DNA of 64,000 bases. Origin: CAWIHK01 sp963835935. Its GTDB lineage: Bacteria > Bacteroidota > Ignavibacteria > UBA10030 > CAVZMI01. The position numbers were made by a program, and so were the translations under genes. The stretch's first letter is position 1. Each line of letters opens with the position of its first letter. Below, piece after piece: positions 18,055-27,580 of this stretch. A model generated the notes under the pieces. That model ran no database searches. It was not told where the DNA came from and was given only the letters and a program-made list of their open reading frames with translations. Location of the stretch: the NCBI GenBank assembly GCA_963835935.1, contig CAWIHK010000005.1:124001-188000 (forward strand), read 5' to 3'.

Positions 18055-20022
18055 TTATTCTTGCTCAAATTCCGACATTATCTTGTTATAATCCAACTGC
18101 AATTTTTCCCATACAGCATAACTCTGATCCAACGATGCATTCACGGTTCGCAAGTCAGCATGAACTTTCTTTATCTTCTCTCCATCTTTATACAATTCCG
18201 GATCGAGCAATATTGTTTCAAGATTCTTTCGTTCAGATTCTTTCGATTCAATTTCTTTTTCGAGGATAGCAATTTTATCTTTCACAGGTTTTATTTTTTC
18301 GTACCGACGATGGCGTAATTCTGCTTCGCGCTGTTTTCGTTCTTTTAAAGAGAGTTGTCCGAATTTTTCTTCGCTGGCCAAACTTGATTGTGTGAGATCG
18401 GATGCCTGCGCTGTCCGTTCCGCCGATTTCTTTTCAATATACTCACTCAAATTTCCAAGATAGATTTTTATGGATTTTTCTTTTACCTCAATCACTTTTG
18501 TGACGATGCCGTCGAGAAATCCGCGATCGTGCGACACAATCACATACGTTCCATTGTAATGAAGCAGAGCGTCGCGCAAAATATCTTTCGAACGCATATC
18601 GAGGTGATTTGTCGGCTCGTCCATCACAAGTAAATTTGCCGGCGTCAGCAGCATCTTTGCAAGCGCAAGCCTGCTTTTCTCTCCGCCGGAAAGTACTTTA
18701 ACTTGCTTAAAAACATCATCGCCTGTAAATAGAAAACAACCAAGCAGGCTCCGCATCGCCGTCCGCGTTTCGCCGGTAGTGACGGCTTCAACTGTTTCAA
18801 GAACTGTCTTCGACCCATCGAGTTCTTCAGCTTGATTTTGTGCGAAGTATGAAATGAGTACGTTATGTCCGATCTTGCACTCACCGCCGGTTATTGGCTC
18901 GATGCCTGCAATGATTCGCGAGAGAGTCGACTTCCCCGCTCCATTCACGCCGACAAGCGCGATGCGGTCTTCCCTTTCAATCATCAAATTAATATTTCGC
19001 AATACTTCATGATCGCTATAACTTTTATTAAGACGTATCAATTCCATGAGCACCTTACCGCTGTGCGGCGCTTCAGGGAATTGAAAATTAATCGAACCTT
19101 CTTCATCTTCCAATTCGATGCGTTCGATTTTATCGAGCTGCTTAATACGGCTTTGGACTTGCCTTGCTTTCGTCGCTTTATAGCGAAAGCGTTCTATGAA
19201 TCGTTCGGTCTGTCTTATTTTATCTTGCTGATTTTTAAATGCAGATTCCAGTTGCTCGCGTCGCATCATACTTTCGGTAACATAAAACGAATAATTTCCC
19301 GCGTACTCCGTAATTTTGCCCAGACTGATCTCGAGAGTTTTAGAAATCATAGAATCCAAAAACACCCGATCGTGCGACACAATGATGACCGAACCCTGGT
19401 AACCGCGAAGATAATCTTCGAGCCATTGAAGCGATTCAATATCGAGATGATTTGTCGGTTCATCGAGGAGCAGAACAGTCGGTTCCTGCAATAATAATTT
19501 GGCGAGCGCTATTCGCATTTGCCAGCCGCCGCTGAATTCTTCGATCGGACGGTTGAAATCATTTCCCATGAAACCAAGACCCACCAAAACTTTTTCAATC
19601 TTAGTTTGAAGCCGGAAGATGTCGGCGTTTTCCAACCTGTGTTGAAGTTCTCCGATCAGTTCGAGTACATCTGCGTACTCATCCGAGGTGTGATTCATTG
19701 AACTGATGCGCGTGTGGAGTTCGTCGAGTTCGGCTTGAAGGTCGAGAAGATCTTCAAACGCGGTTTCAGCTTCCTGATACAGTGTGCGGCCGGAGGATTT
19801 GATTCCATCCTGAGGTAAATAACCGACTGTAGAAAATTTGGCTTTTTCAACCACGCCTTCTTCCGGTTGAATTAATCTTGCTATAATTTTCAAGAGTGTC
19901 GATTTACCGGCGCCGTTAGAGCCGACGAGTCCGATCCGGTCGCGCGGGCCGATTCGGAACGAAACATCTTCAAAAAGATATTCGCCGCCGAATTGCATTC
20001 CTATGTTGAGTAATTGAAGCAT
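18055..20022 (-). CDS. ABC-F family ATPase
   Basis: Duplicated ATPase without membrane segments, of the ABC-F group that acts on ribosomes. First cassette: Walker A GSNGAGKST near 35-43, signature EFSGGWQMR near 164-172, Walker B VLLLDEPTNHLD near 186-197. A linker rich in Arg/Lys follows (about 255-300). Second cassette: GVNGAGKST near 358-366, signature LSGGEKSRLALA near 450, Walker B LLVMDEPTNHLD. The C-terminus (about 540-655) is a charged coiled coil, as in Uup and YheS-like members. Exact subfamily is uncertain. It is upstream of rlmD with almost no gap, both ribosome-directed. Confidence 0.92.
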   Translation of the reverse strand: MLQLLNIGMQFGGEYLFEDVSFRIGPRDRIGLVGSNGAGKSTLLKIIARLIQPEEGVVEKAKFSTVGYLPQDGIKSSGRTLYQEAETAFEDLLDLQAELDELHTRISSMNHTSDEYADVLELIGELQHRLENADIFRLQTKIEKVLVGLGFMGNDFNRPIEEFSGGWQMRIALAKLLLQEPTVLLLDEPTNHLDIESLQWLEDYLRGYQGSVIIVSHDRVFLDSMISKTLEISLGKITEYAGNYSFYVTESMMRREQLESAFKNQQDKIRQTERFIERFRYKATKARQVQSRIKQLDKIERIELEDEEGSINFQFPEAPHSGKVLMELIRLNKSYSDHEVLRNINLMIEREDRIALVGVNGAGKSTLSRIIAGIEPITGGECKIGHNVLISYFAQNQAEELDGSKTVLETVEAVTTGETRTAMRSLLGCFLFTGDDVFKQVKVLSGGEKSRLALAKMLLTPANLLVMDEPTNHLDMRSKDILRDALLHYNGTYVIVSHDRGFLDGIVTKVIEVKEKSIKIYLGNLSEYIEKKSAERTAQASDLTQSSLASEEKFGQLSLKERKQREAELRHRRYEKIKPVKDKIAILEKEIESKESERKNLETILLDPELYKDGEKIKKVHADLRTVNASLDQSYAVWEKLQLDYNKIMSEFEQE

Positions 20023-20166
20023 GATAGAGTGATAATATACGAAAAACTAAGTATTGGATGAATAGATTCGTGAAGGATTTCGGATTTGGGAGTGCCGATT
20101 GTGGAATAATCTAAATCCGTCATCGTAAGGTTGCAACAAAAACATAAATACAGTATCTTGAACTTT

Positions 20167-20559
20167 ATGACGAAAGAAGAGCACGTCAAATATTGGATCG
20201 AGAGCGCAGAACATGATTTGGAGACTGCCGAGAGTTTGATGATCTCGAAAAAATATGATTGGTCTCTCTTCATCGGGCATTTGGTTCTTGAAAAAATTCT
20301 GAAAGCTATTTTTGTTTTGAAAAATAACAACAAAGTTCCACCAAAGATCCATAATTTGGTCAGACTCTCTGAATTAGCTAATCTGGATCTAAACGAAGAT
20401 AAAAGGTATCTTTTTGACGAAATCAATGATTTTAATTTGGAAGCAAGGTATCCTGACTATAAACAAGAATTTTATAAGACCTGCACGAAGGAATATGCAG
20501 AAGAATACATGTTGAAAATAAAAGAGACATATCGATGGTTGAAATCCCTGACAAAATAA
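20167..20559 (+). CDS. HEPN-domain protein (toxin or RNase partner of MNT)
   Basis: 130 residues: HVKYWIESAEHDLETAESLM opening, the alpha-helical HEPN core with FIGHLVLEKILKAIFV, and a RYPDYK segment near the end. HEPN proteins of HEPN/MNT pairs are RNase-like toxins silenced by AMP-ylation from the MNT partner; the RX4-6H motif of the classical toxins is not obvious here, so RNase activity is uncertain. Start ATG 20167 (MTKEEH) is preferred over an upstream TTG. The MNT gene overlaps its 3' end by 25 bases. Divergent from the ABC-F gene. Confidence 0.85.
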   Translation: MTKEEHVKYWIESAEHDLETAESLMISKKYDWSLFIGHLVLEKILKAIFVLKNNNKVPPKIHNLVRLSELANLDLNEDKRYLFDEINDFNLEARYPDYKQEFYKTCTKEYAEEYMLKIKETYRWLKSLTK

Positions 20560-20852
20560 AACATCTAATTGATAAGTATCTAAATTCATTACAGCTTAAT
20601 CAGATACCGGTCAAAAGCGCATTCTTATTCGGTAGTTTTGCCAAAGGAAACTATAACGAATTAAGCGACATCGATATTGCACTCGTGTCGGAAATTTTTG
20701 AAGGTAAAAGGATAATTGATCGAAACAAAATACGAAAGATCACCTTGGCTATCAGTTCGGATATCGAAGTTCTTCCGTTTAATCCCGAGGATTTTACTTT
20801 GGAAAATCCTTTAGCAAGAGAAATAATTGAGACGGGAGTAAGAATAATATGA
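20535..20852 (+). CDS. MNT-type nucleotidyltransferase (antitoxin partner)
   Basis: 105-residue minimal nucleotidyltransferase: FLFGSFAKG near 31-39 with the GS motif, and SDIDIALV near 44-51 carrying the two metal-binding aspartates, then IEVLPFNPEDF. In HEPN/MNT systems it modifies and neutralises the HEPN toxin. It overlaps the HEPN gene by 25 bases and overlaps the next small gene by ATGA. Confidence 0.87.
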   Translation: MVEIPDKIKHLIDKYLNSLQLNQIPVKSAFLFGSFAKGNYNELSDIDIALVSEIFEGKRIIDRNKIRKITLAISSDIEVLPFNPEDFTLENPLAREIIETGVRII

Positions 20853-21040
20853 TCGAACGAGTTGTAAAAATATATAGAAAGACCATACCGAAAAATAATT
20901 TCCAATACTGGCAAAGTCAGCCGTTCGAAAAAAGGCTGCTCGCCCTGGAAGAAATTAGACAGGAATATAACAGTTGGCGTTATGCTCATCAACAAGGATT
21001 TCAAAGAGTTTATAGAATTATTAAATCGAAACAAAGTTAA
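20849..21040 (+). CDS. small protein preceding a nucleotidyltransferase, 63 aa
   Basis: Short basic protein with a YWQSQPFEKRLLALEEIRQEY block and RVYRIIKSK at the C-terminus. Proteins with this layout (FWKSQ…RL.A.E..R…Y…RVYRI) regularly sit just before AbiEii-like/DUF6036 nucleotidyltransferases. Start overlaps the MNT stop (ATGA), and its last 59 bases overlap the next gene in another frame, so the four genes read as one coupled run. Possibly the antitoxin or partner of the next gene; function not established. Confidence 0.75.
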   Translation: MIERVVKIYRKTIPKNNFQYWQSQPFEKRLLALEEIRQEYNSWRYAHQQGFQRVYRIIKSKQS

Positions 21041-21431
21041 ATATCTGATCGTCGGAGGATACGCCCTCGCCTTTCACGGACATCCCCGCTACACAAAAGA
21101 TATTGACGTTTGGATAGAGATAGGAAAAACCAATGCAGAAAATCTTCTGAAAGTGTTGGATGAATTTGGATTTTCAAGTCTCGGTATAACTATCGAAGAC
21201 TTAGTCACACCGGAAGTAATCATTCAATTAGGAAACCCTCCAAATCGAATAGATCTCATGACGACAGTGAATGGTTTGGAGTTTGATGATTGTTATGAGA
21301 AAAAAGTAGAAGTAGAAGTTGAGGGAATAGTGGTCGATTTTATTGATTTGGATAATTTGAAAAAAAACAAACAATCTACCGGACGGCAACAAGATTTAGC
21401 CGATCTGGAAAATCTTGATAATCCATCGTAA
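20982..21431 (+). CDS. nucleotidyltransferase of the AbiEii/DUF6036 type
   Basis: 149 residues. The KYLIVGGYALAFHGHPRYTK block near 20-39 and DIDVWIE near 40-46 form the NTase core with its Asp-x-Asp pair; a C-terminal part with DFIDLDNLKKNK near 115-130 is typical of this group, where the lysine-rich loop follows. Relatives include the toxin-like AbiEii enzymes that modify tRNA ends. Together with the 63-residue protein it would form a second toxin-antitoxin-like pair directly behind HEPN/MNT. Confidence 0.82.
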   Translation: MLINKDFKEFIELLNRNKVKYLIVGGYALAFHGHPRYTKDIDVWIEIGKTNAENLLKVLDEFGFSSLGITIEDLVTPEVIIQLGNPPNRIDLMTTVNGLEFDDCYEKKVEVEVEGIVVDFIDLDNLKKNKQSTGRQQDLADLENLDNPS

Positions 21432-21479
21432 TCGTTGGCAAAACACATTACACTTTATTTCACATCAACAGGAGTCGCT

Positions 21480-22238
21480 ATGGAACAACCTGATGTCATT
21501 TCCCCTGAACCGGCGGGAGAAGAAAACCAACCAATGTCGCTCGGCAGCCGGCTGATGAATGTATTTGTATCTCCGGGTGAATTATTCGAATCATTGAAAA
21601 GCGCTCAACGCAGTGCGGCCAACTGGTTGATACCTTTGGTGATCCTTATTTTAGTCAGCACGATTTCGGTATTCGTTGTGTTCGATCAACCGAACATTCA
21701 GCAACAATTTCGCGACCAAATGACCAAACAATTGGAGAAAAAAATTCAGGAAGGAAAACTCACACAACAGCAAGCTGAACAATCGCGCCAATTCACTGAA
21801 CCGTCTTCAACGATGTTTAAAGTATTCGGTGCAATCAGCGGTGTTTTCGGAATTACAGCGGTTACCTTCATCTTGGCGCTGGTCGCATGGTTGATGGGGA
21901 AATATGCGTTGAAAGGTATACTGACTTATGGGATTGCACTTGAGATTGTCGGATTAGCGTGGATGATTTCCGTGCTGGGCTCCATCGTCACAATTCTGTT
22001 GATGGTTGCGATGGATTCGATGTATGCGACACCAAGTCTCGCCCTGCTTGTAAAAGACTATGATGTAACAAACACAGCCCACAAACTCATGTCACAGATG
22101 AATGTATTCACCATCTGGTACACTGCTGTGATAGGAATTGGATTAGCGAAAGTGTCAAATGCATCTGTTGTAAAAAGTCTCTCGTGGGTATTTGGAATTT
22201 TTATCGTGATTGTTGCAGTGATTGTAATTGTATCTTAA
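21480..22238 (+). CDS. Yip1-domain membrane protein
   Basis: 252 residues. A short cytoplasmic N-terminus with SLGSRLMNVFVSPGELFESL leads into about five hydrophobic segments, the usual layout of bacterial Yip1/DUF1282-like proteins of unknown role. Start ATG 21480 is set by AGGAG at 21471-21475; the frame is open further upstream but without a ribosome site. A strong terminator follows at 22262-22287. Confidence 0.8.
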   Translation: MEQPDVISPEPAGEENQPMSLGSRLMNVFVSPGELFESLKSAQRSAANWLIPLVILILVSTISVFVVFDQPNIQQQFRDQMTKQLEKKIQEGKLTQQQAEQSRQFTEPSSTMFKVFGAISGVFGITAVTFILALVAWLMGKYALKGILTYGIALEIVGLAWMISVLGSIVTILLMVAMDSMYATPSLALLVKDYDVTNTAHKLMSQMNVFTIWYTAVIGIGLAKVSNASVVKSLSWVFGIFIVIVAVIVIVS

Positions 22239-22261
22239 TCATTTGAAGATTATTTTTCAGG

Positions 22262-22287
22262 AAGGCATACTTCGGTATGCCTTTTTT
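22262..22287 (+). terminator. intrinsic terminator after the Yip1 gene
   Basis: Stem AAGGCATAC/GTATGCCTT closed by a TTCG tetraloop and followed by T residues. Perfect nine-base-pair stem. Confidence 0.92.
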
Positions 22288-22471
22288 AAAACATTCGATA
22301 CGATGAACTAATGTGCGAATGGTTTTATCAATAGTATGGAAATATAAGGGTTTTTTTAGTACTCTGTATCTACATAGAACTTCCTCTGACATTCTTATTA
22401 ATTTCTATCGAGACCGTGTAACAATATAACCGGGAACTTCGTCTATTCTATATTGTTATTCTCTATAACGA

Positions 22472-22807
22472 ATGAAAACAAATATTAGACATAAACTCCA
22501 AATACTATTTCTCATCGTCTATCTTCCGATCGTTGTTTCGATTGGTGCTATGCATACCGATGATGTCAGCCCTTATGGAAACGGGCAGCATGCAATCGAT
22601 CAATCCTCCTTGCATGCCGCTCACGGTCATGCGGAGGATGGTTATTGCTTCGCCTGCAACTTTACAGCTGGGCATTTTATATCGCATACAATAGAATTGC
22701 AAACATTCTTATTCTCTGTAGAAATTCGAAACCACAATATCACCTTAGCTCCATCGATCTATTCTTTTTATAAACCGGTTCGCGGTCCCCCCAAGTCCAT
22801 CGTATAA
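22472..22807 (+). CDS. small exported His/Cys protein, 111 aa
   Basis: N-terminal hydrophobic segment (about residues 9-26), then a mature part with a cluster of histidines (HAAHGHAEDG) leading into CFAC near residues 59-62, and a C-terminus ending RGPPKS. The CxxC with neighbouring His and the terminal RGPP resemble small DUF2946-like proteins found near metal-related TonB receptors; that link is inference. It precedes a TonB receptor by 124 bases, same strand. A metal-binding role is plausible but unproven. Confidence 0.6.
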   Translation: MKTNIRHKLQILFLIVYLPIVVSIGAMHTDDVSPYGNGQHAIDQSSLHAAHGHAEDGYCFACNFTAGHFISHTIELQTFLFSVEIRNHNITLAPSIYSFYKPVRGPPKSIV

Positions 22808-22931
22808 CATATCACCAAAATTATTTTTCACTCGGTTGTGAGTTCATTCCATTGTAATCACAACAAGAGTGACGAAACACTAAATTCATTTTGGAACCTA
22901 AATCTTTATTTAACTAAGGATAAATTTATCT

Positions 22932-25307
22932 ATGTGTTACTCAAAGTACATATATATTGTCTTGATCGTATTATTGTTTCAACCGGTTCTTGCGGATGTA
23001 TCAACAACAACTCGTGATGATGGTATGCAAGTACGGATATCGGTTTCCGACGCGGATCAAAAAATTCCTATCGAAATGGCACACGTCGTGATGCGGAAAA
23101 ATAAATCTCTCGCTGCACAGGATGCGACAAATCCGGCAGGTCTCATTCGGTTTAGAGACATCGATCCGGGACGATATATCATTACCGTCTGGTTTGTCGG
23201 ATATACAACCTATACCGACACGATTCAAGTTGATAGGGATCATTCAACATTTTCAATTCTACTTCATTCGGTCGGTACAGTAGAGCAAGAAGTGGAAGTC
23301 ATCGGCGAGCAGGATATTGCGATATCGCATATCGATCCACGATCAGGGAATCAAGTATTCGAATCGGAAACGTATCACGTTCCACCGACATCGCGCATGA
23401 CCGATTTAATTCAGGAAAATCTTTTAGGAGCCGTGCGGGCTCCGACCGGTGAGGTGCATATCCGGGGTCAACATGGAGAATTCACATATTATATCGATGG
23501 CTTATCGGTTCCACTAGGCGTGTTCGGCGGATTGAACGAAATTGTCGATCCGAAAGTGATCGATCGTGCGACATTCATTACCGGAGGATTTCCAGCCGAA
23601 TATGGCGGACAAATGGCAGCCATCGTCGATCTCAACAATCGTGTGCCTACGGGAAAATTTCATCTCGATGCTTCATCATACGCGGGAAGTTATTTGGTGA
23701 CGAACAATGCACACGGAAATTCTGGTGATACATTAGGATCACGCGTCGGCGCGTTTCGCGATCTCAATTCGAACGGACAAAGTCTTTCGATGAGCGACCA
23801 CGTCGGTTCTTTGGGTTTCTTTATTTCCGGTTCACGACAGGAAACCGACCGGCGTATCGACCAACCGACCCCTGTACTTTTCCACGACCACGGATTCGAT
23901 TATTTTCTTTATGGAAAATTTGATTACGTATTGAGCGATGTCGATTATCTGACATCCAACATCAATTTCGGACGCACATCGACACAAGTTCCTTATGATT
24001 CTCTTGAGGGGATTGCATCCGACATGCAGATGACAACAAACGGATTTCAAACTTTATCATATTTTAGGACATTGAATTCAGAAATTGATCGCGAGTCGAA
24101 TTTTTTTATCGGTGCATTCGCGCGTGAAGGTGGATTACAATACTCTCCGGGTTCGATCGATCCTCCGAACTTCCATTTTTTTGGGGACACCACGCAATCA
24201 TATTTACTTTCAGAAGATAGAAGTTTTACGACGATAGGTTTCCGTTCGACATTCGATAAAAGATTTTCGCATATGTTCATGTATAAAGTCGGGATAACTA
24301 TGAGCAGTACATCAGGAACAGAAAATTTTATATCCCACAATTCAAGTGGGGTTCCGGGACCGTCCATTAAAACTCCGTTTAACGGATCGGATGCGGGAAT
24401 ATTCGCAGAAAGCGATTGGCATCCTCTTGAGTGGACGTCGTTCGAACTTGGCCTTAGATACGATCAACATATCGCACCGGATGTTCCATTGCAACGACAG
24501 ATTAGTCCGAGAATACGATGGAATTTTTTCATAGATGCTAACACGTCGGCATATCTCTATTATGGACGATTGTTTATGCCCACCAATGTTGAAGGTCTCC
24601 GATCTATTTCGCTCAATGTAAGTTCATCGCTGACACCGACATTGCCGGAACGTGATAATTTTTATGAAGCAATGTTCACACATACATTCCCATTCGGCCT
24701 CAGCGGAAAAATTTCCACATTCTTTAAAAAGGGATCTCCGGGAATTGACGATGAAACGGTGGGTAATAGTGCAATCAAAACGCCGGTTAATATTGAAACA
24801 GTGAGAACGACCGGATTGGAATTGGGACTTTCATATACCAACCCTGAATATCCATTGTCCGCATATATTAACAGTTCGATTATCCATGCCTACGGTACAG
24901 GATTGGTGACCGGGGGATTTTTAGATATCAGCGATGACGGTACGGCCACGGATCTCGATCATGATCAACGACTTTCTATTGTTACCGGCATAAATTATCA
25001 ACCGCGCGATTGGTATGTTAACCTTACAGGTATCTATGGCTCAGGACTCACCAATGGAAATCCAAATGGGGTTCCCTATAAAACCGGTCTGTTTGATTTC
25101 AATGTACAGCAACATACAACTCCGGGATCGATATTTAATATAGCATGCGGATATACATTCCGTCTTGCTGGTGGTTCAACACTCGAACCGGAGCTTTTTA
25201 TCACCAACATACTCGATCATGCTTATGAGTTGAAAGGAGTATATGCTAGCGGCGCAAGTTATCAGGAACGAAGAAATGTTATCCTGAAACTTTCGTGTCA
25301 CATCTAA
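22932..25307 (+). CDS. TonB-dependent outer-membrane receptor, 791 aa
   Basis: Signal peptide at residues 1-21, then a carboxypeptidase-regulatory-like domain (about 28-115, with IPIEMAHVVM and GYTTYTDTI), a plug domain (about 125-250, RGQHGEFTYYIDG and GGFPAEYGGQMA) and a beta-barrel to the end with alternating aromatic residues and a GASYQERRNVILKLS last strand. Takes up a substrate bound outside the cell using TonB energy. Upstream is the His/Cys protein, which hints at a metal or metal complex; no direct evidence. Some plug features (no obvious TonB box before the regulatory domain) are normal for this class. Confidence 0.9.
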   Translation: MCYSKYIYIVLIVLLFQPVLADVSTTTRDDGMQVRISVSDADQKIPIEMAHVVMRKNKSLAAQDATNPAGLIRFRDIDPGRYIITVWFVGYTTYTDTIQVDRDHSTFSILLHSVGTVEQEVEVIGEQDIAISHIDPRSGNQVFESETYHVPPTSRMTDLIQENLLGAVRAPTGEVHIRGQHGEFTYYIDGLSVPLGVFGGLNEIVDPKVIDRATFITGGFPAEYGGQMAAIVDLNNRVPTGKFHLDASSYAGSYLVTNNAHGNSGDTLGSRVGAFRDLNSNGQSLSMSDHVGSLGFFISGSRQETDRRIDQPTPVLFHDHGFDYFLYGKFDYVLSDVDYLTSNINFGRTSTQVPYDSLEGIASDMQMTTNGFQTLSYFRTLNSEIDRESNFFIGAFAREGGLQYSPGSIDPPNFHFFGDTTQSYLLSEDRSFTTIGFRSTFDKRFSHMFMYKVGITMSSTSGTENFISHNSSGVPGPSIKTPFNGSDAGIFAESDWHPLEWTSFELGLRYDQHIAPDVPLQRQISPRIRWNFFIDANTSAYLYYGRLFMPTNVEGLRSISLNVSSSLTPTLPERDNFYEAMFTHTFPFGLSGKISTFFKKGSPGIDDETVGNSAIKTPVNIETVRTTGLELGLSYTNPEYPLSAYINSSIIHAYGTGLVTGGFLDISDDGTATDLDHDQRLSIVTGINYQPRDWYVNLTGIYGSGLTNGNPNGVPYKTGLFDFNVQQHTTPGSIFNIACGYTFRLAGGSTLEPELFITNILDHAYELKGVYASGASYQERRNVILKLSCHI

Positions 25308-25354
25308 AAAAAATTATTTTTGCTCAAATGTTATCCGGATAGAAGAAATGGTGG

Positions 25355-25382
25355 AACGGGGCAGTCAAATGACTGCCCCGTT
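25355..25382. terminator. bidirectional terminator between receptor and kdpB
   Basis: AACGGGGCAGTCA and its exact complement, 12-13 base pairs with a minimal loop, between two convergent genes. T-run is short (TTATT). Confidence 0.85.
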
Positions 25383-25430
25383 ATTGCAATCTCGATTTAT
25401 TTGTCAAGCATCGCTGTTACAGCAAATTCA

Positions 25431-27533
25431 TTAAACCCATCGAAACGCAACGAGCAGCATATCGATCAGTTTTATTCCGATGAATGGAGCGATGACACCA
25501 CCTACACCGTAAATCAAGAGATGTCTCCGCAACAATTCCACCGCGCTCACCGGCCGGTATTTCACGCCTTTAAGCGCAAGAGGAATCAACGCAACGATAA
25601 TCAGTGCATTAAAAATTACAGCTGAAAGTATTGCACTCTCCGGAGTAGCGAGCCTCATTATATTCAACGCGTTCAATACCGGATACGTTGTGGCAAACGC
25701 CGCGGGTATGATTGCAAAATATTTTGCAACGTCGTTTGCAATGCTGAAGGTCGTCAGCGTTCCGCGCGTCATCAAAAGTTGTTTCCCTATCTCCACAATC
25801 TCGAGTAATTTTGTCGGATTGCTGTCGAGATCAATCATGTTTGCCGCTTCACGGGCAGATTGTGTTCCTGTATTCATTGCGACAGCCACATCGGCCTGCG
25901 CAAGCGCTGGAGCATCGTTCGTTCCATCGCCGGTCATTGCAACCAACCGGCCTTGCTTTTGGTAATCACGAATTAATTTCAATTTATCTTCAGGTTTTGC
26001 TTCTGCGAGAAAATCATCTACACCGGCTTCGGCAGCGATTGCTGTCGCGGTAAGGGAATTGTCTCCGGTAATCATAACTGTTTTGATTCCCATGTTTCGT
26101 AGATGGGCGAATCGCTCTTTTATTCCACCCTTAACAATATCTTTCAAATTGATGACACCGAGAACTTCTTTATTCTCCACCACAACAAGAGGCGTTGCGC
26201 CGAGCTTGCTAATTTCTTGAACGTTCTGGTGGACTGCTTGAGGGAACATTCCTCCGATTTCTTCTACGTATTTTTTAATCGCATCTGCCGCGCCCTTGCG
26301 TATAATGCGATGAGGAATATTACCATCCTTCCGTATATCGACGCCGCTCATTCTTGTCTGCGCGCTGAATGGAATAAACTGCGCCGCGATCTCGTGAATT
26401 TCCCGGCCGCGTAAACCATATTTTTCTTTTGCAAGAACTACTATCGACCGGCCTTCGGGAGTTTCATCTGCAAGTGACGCGAGTTGAGCAGCATCGGCGA
26501 GACGTTCTTTCGAAACTCCGGGAGCCGGAGTGAATTCTGTTGCCATCCGGTTTCCCAACGTGATCGTGCCGGTTTTATCCAACAAGAGGACATCTACATC
26601 TCCGGCGGCTTCAATGGCACGTCCGGATGTAGCAATCACATTATGCCGAATCATTCGATCCATGCCGGCAATTCCAATCGCAGAAAGAAGTCCGCCGATT
26701 GTTGTTGGAATCAAACAAACGAGCAACGCAACGAGAACAGTCACCGTTACCGGCGTACCATGACCGACTGAATCTACACTAAAAAGTGAGAATGGCAGAA
26801 GCGTAACGCAAACTACAAGGAAAATGATCGTGAACGCGGCGAGCAGAATATTCAACGCAATCTCGTTCGGAGTTTTTTGCCGTTTCGCGCCTTCGATGAG
26901 ATGAATCATACGATCGAGAAAACCACCGCCGGGTTCGGTTGTCACACGGACGATGAGCCAATCGGACAGTACGCGAGTACCTCCGGTTACTGCGCTTCGA
27001 TCGCCGCCTGATTCGCGGATCACGGGTGCGCTCTCTCCGGTTATTGCACTTTCATCGACCGACGCAATACCCTCGATCACTTCTCCGTCCGCCGCGATGA
27101 TGTCGCCTGCTTCAACAATAAAGACAGATCCTTTTTCCAAAGAAGTCGAGGAAACGATTTCGTACTTTGAGCCATAATTCGGTTCAAACAATCGTTTCGC
27201 GATAGTTTCGCGACGTGATTTTCGCAAAGCTTCTGCCTGTGCTTTTCCGCGTCCTTCCGCCAGTGCTTCGGAAAAATTTGCAAATAGAACTGTGAACCAC
27301 AACCAGAGAGAAACACCCCCGATATACCATGACGGAGCTTCACCATTACCGATGAGGCTTTGTATCCACAATGCGGTCGTTAAAACGCTTCCAACTTCGA
27401 CGACAAACATTACAGGATTCCGTGCCATCATCCGTGGATTTAATTTCCAGAATGAATCGGCCAGAGCGCGACGATACATTCTGCCGGTTAATCCCGATTC
27501 TTTTTTATGTTGATGAAAATTTGATGCAATCAT
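25431..27533 (-). CDS. kdpB: K+-transporting ATPase subunit B
   Basis: P-type ATPase that energises the KdpA channel for high-affinity potassium import. TGES near 152-155, phosphorylation loop LLLDKTGTITLGNR near 316-329 (phospho-Asp in DKTGT), MTGDGTNDAPALAQADVAVAMNTG (in pieces) near 520-545 and the KdpB-specific LLMTRGTLTTFSIAND near 590-605. 700 aa is close to the usual 680-690. It is the last gene of the minus-strand kdp operon, 47 bases after kdpA. Confidence 0.98.
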   Translation of the reverse strand: MIASNFHQHKKESGLTGRMYRRALADSFWKLNPRMMARNPVMFVVEVGSVLTTALWIQSLIGNGEAPSWYIGGVSLWLWFTVLFANFSEALAEGRGKAQAEALRKSRRETIAKRLFEPNYGSKYEIVSSTSLEKGSVFIVEAGDIIAADGEVIEGIASVDESAITGESAPVIRESGGDRSAVTGGTRVLSDWLIVRVTTEPGGGFLDRMIHLIEGAKRQKTPNEIALNILLAAFTIIFLVVCVTLLPFSLFSVDSVGHGTPVTVTVLVALLVCLIPTTIGGLLSAIGIAGMDRMIRHNVIATSGRAIEAAGDVDVLLLDKTGTITLGNRMATEFTPAPGVSKERLADAAQLASLADETPEGRSIVVLAKEKYGLRGREIHEIAAQFIPFSAQTRMSGVDIRKDGNIPHRIIRKGAADAIKKYVEEIGGMFPQAVHQNVQEISKLGATPLVVVENKEVLGVINLKDIVKGGIKERFAHLRNMGIKTVMITGDNSLTATAIAAEAGVDDFLAEAKPEDKLKLIRDYQKQGRLVAMTGDGTNDAPALAQADVAVAMNTGTQSAREAANMIDLDSNPTKLLEIVEIGKQLLMTRGTLTTFSIANDVAKYFAIIPAAFATTYPVLNALNIMRLATPESAILSAVIFNALIIVALIPLALKGVKYRPVSAVELLRRHLLIYGVGGVIAPFIGIKLIDMLLVAFRWV

Positions 27534-27580
27534 TCTATCATTTTCCTTCTATCCAATGATCCATTTATCCAACAATCCTG

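Noticed and set aside
18865..19494. Plus-strand open frame of 209 codons inside the ABC-F gene
   Set aside because: Antisense to strongly conserved ATPase motifs; no ribosome site or recognisable domain.
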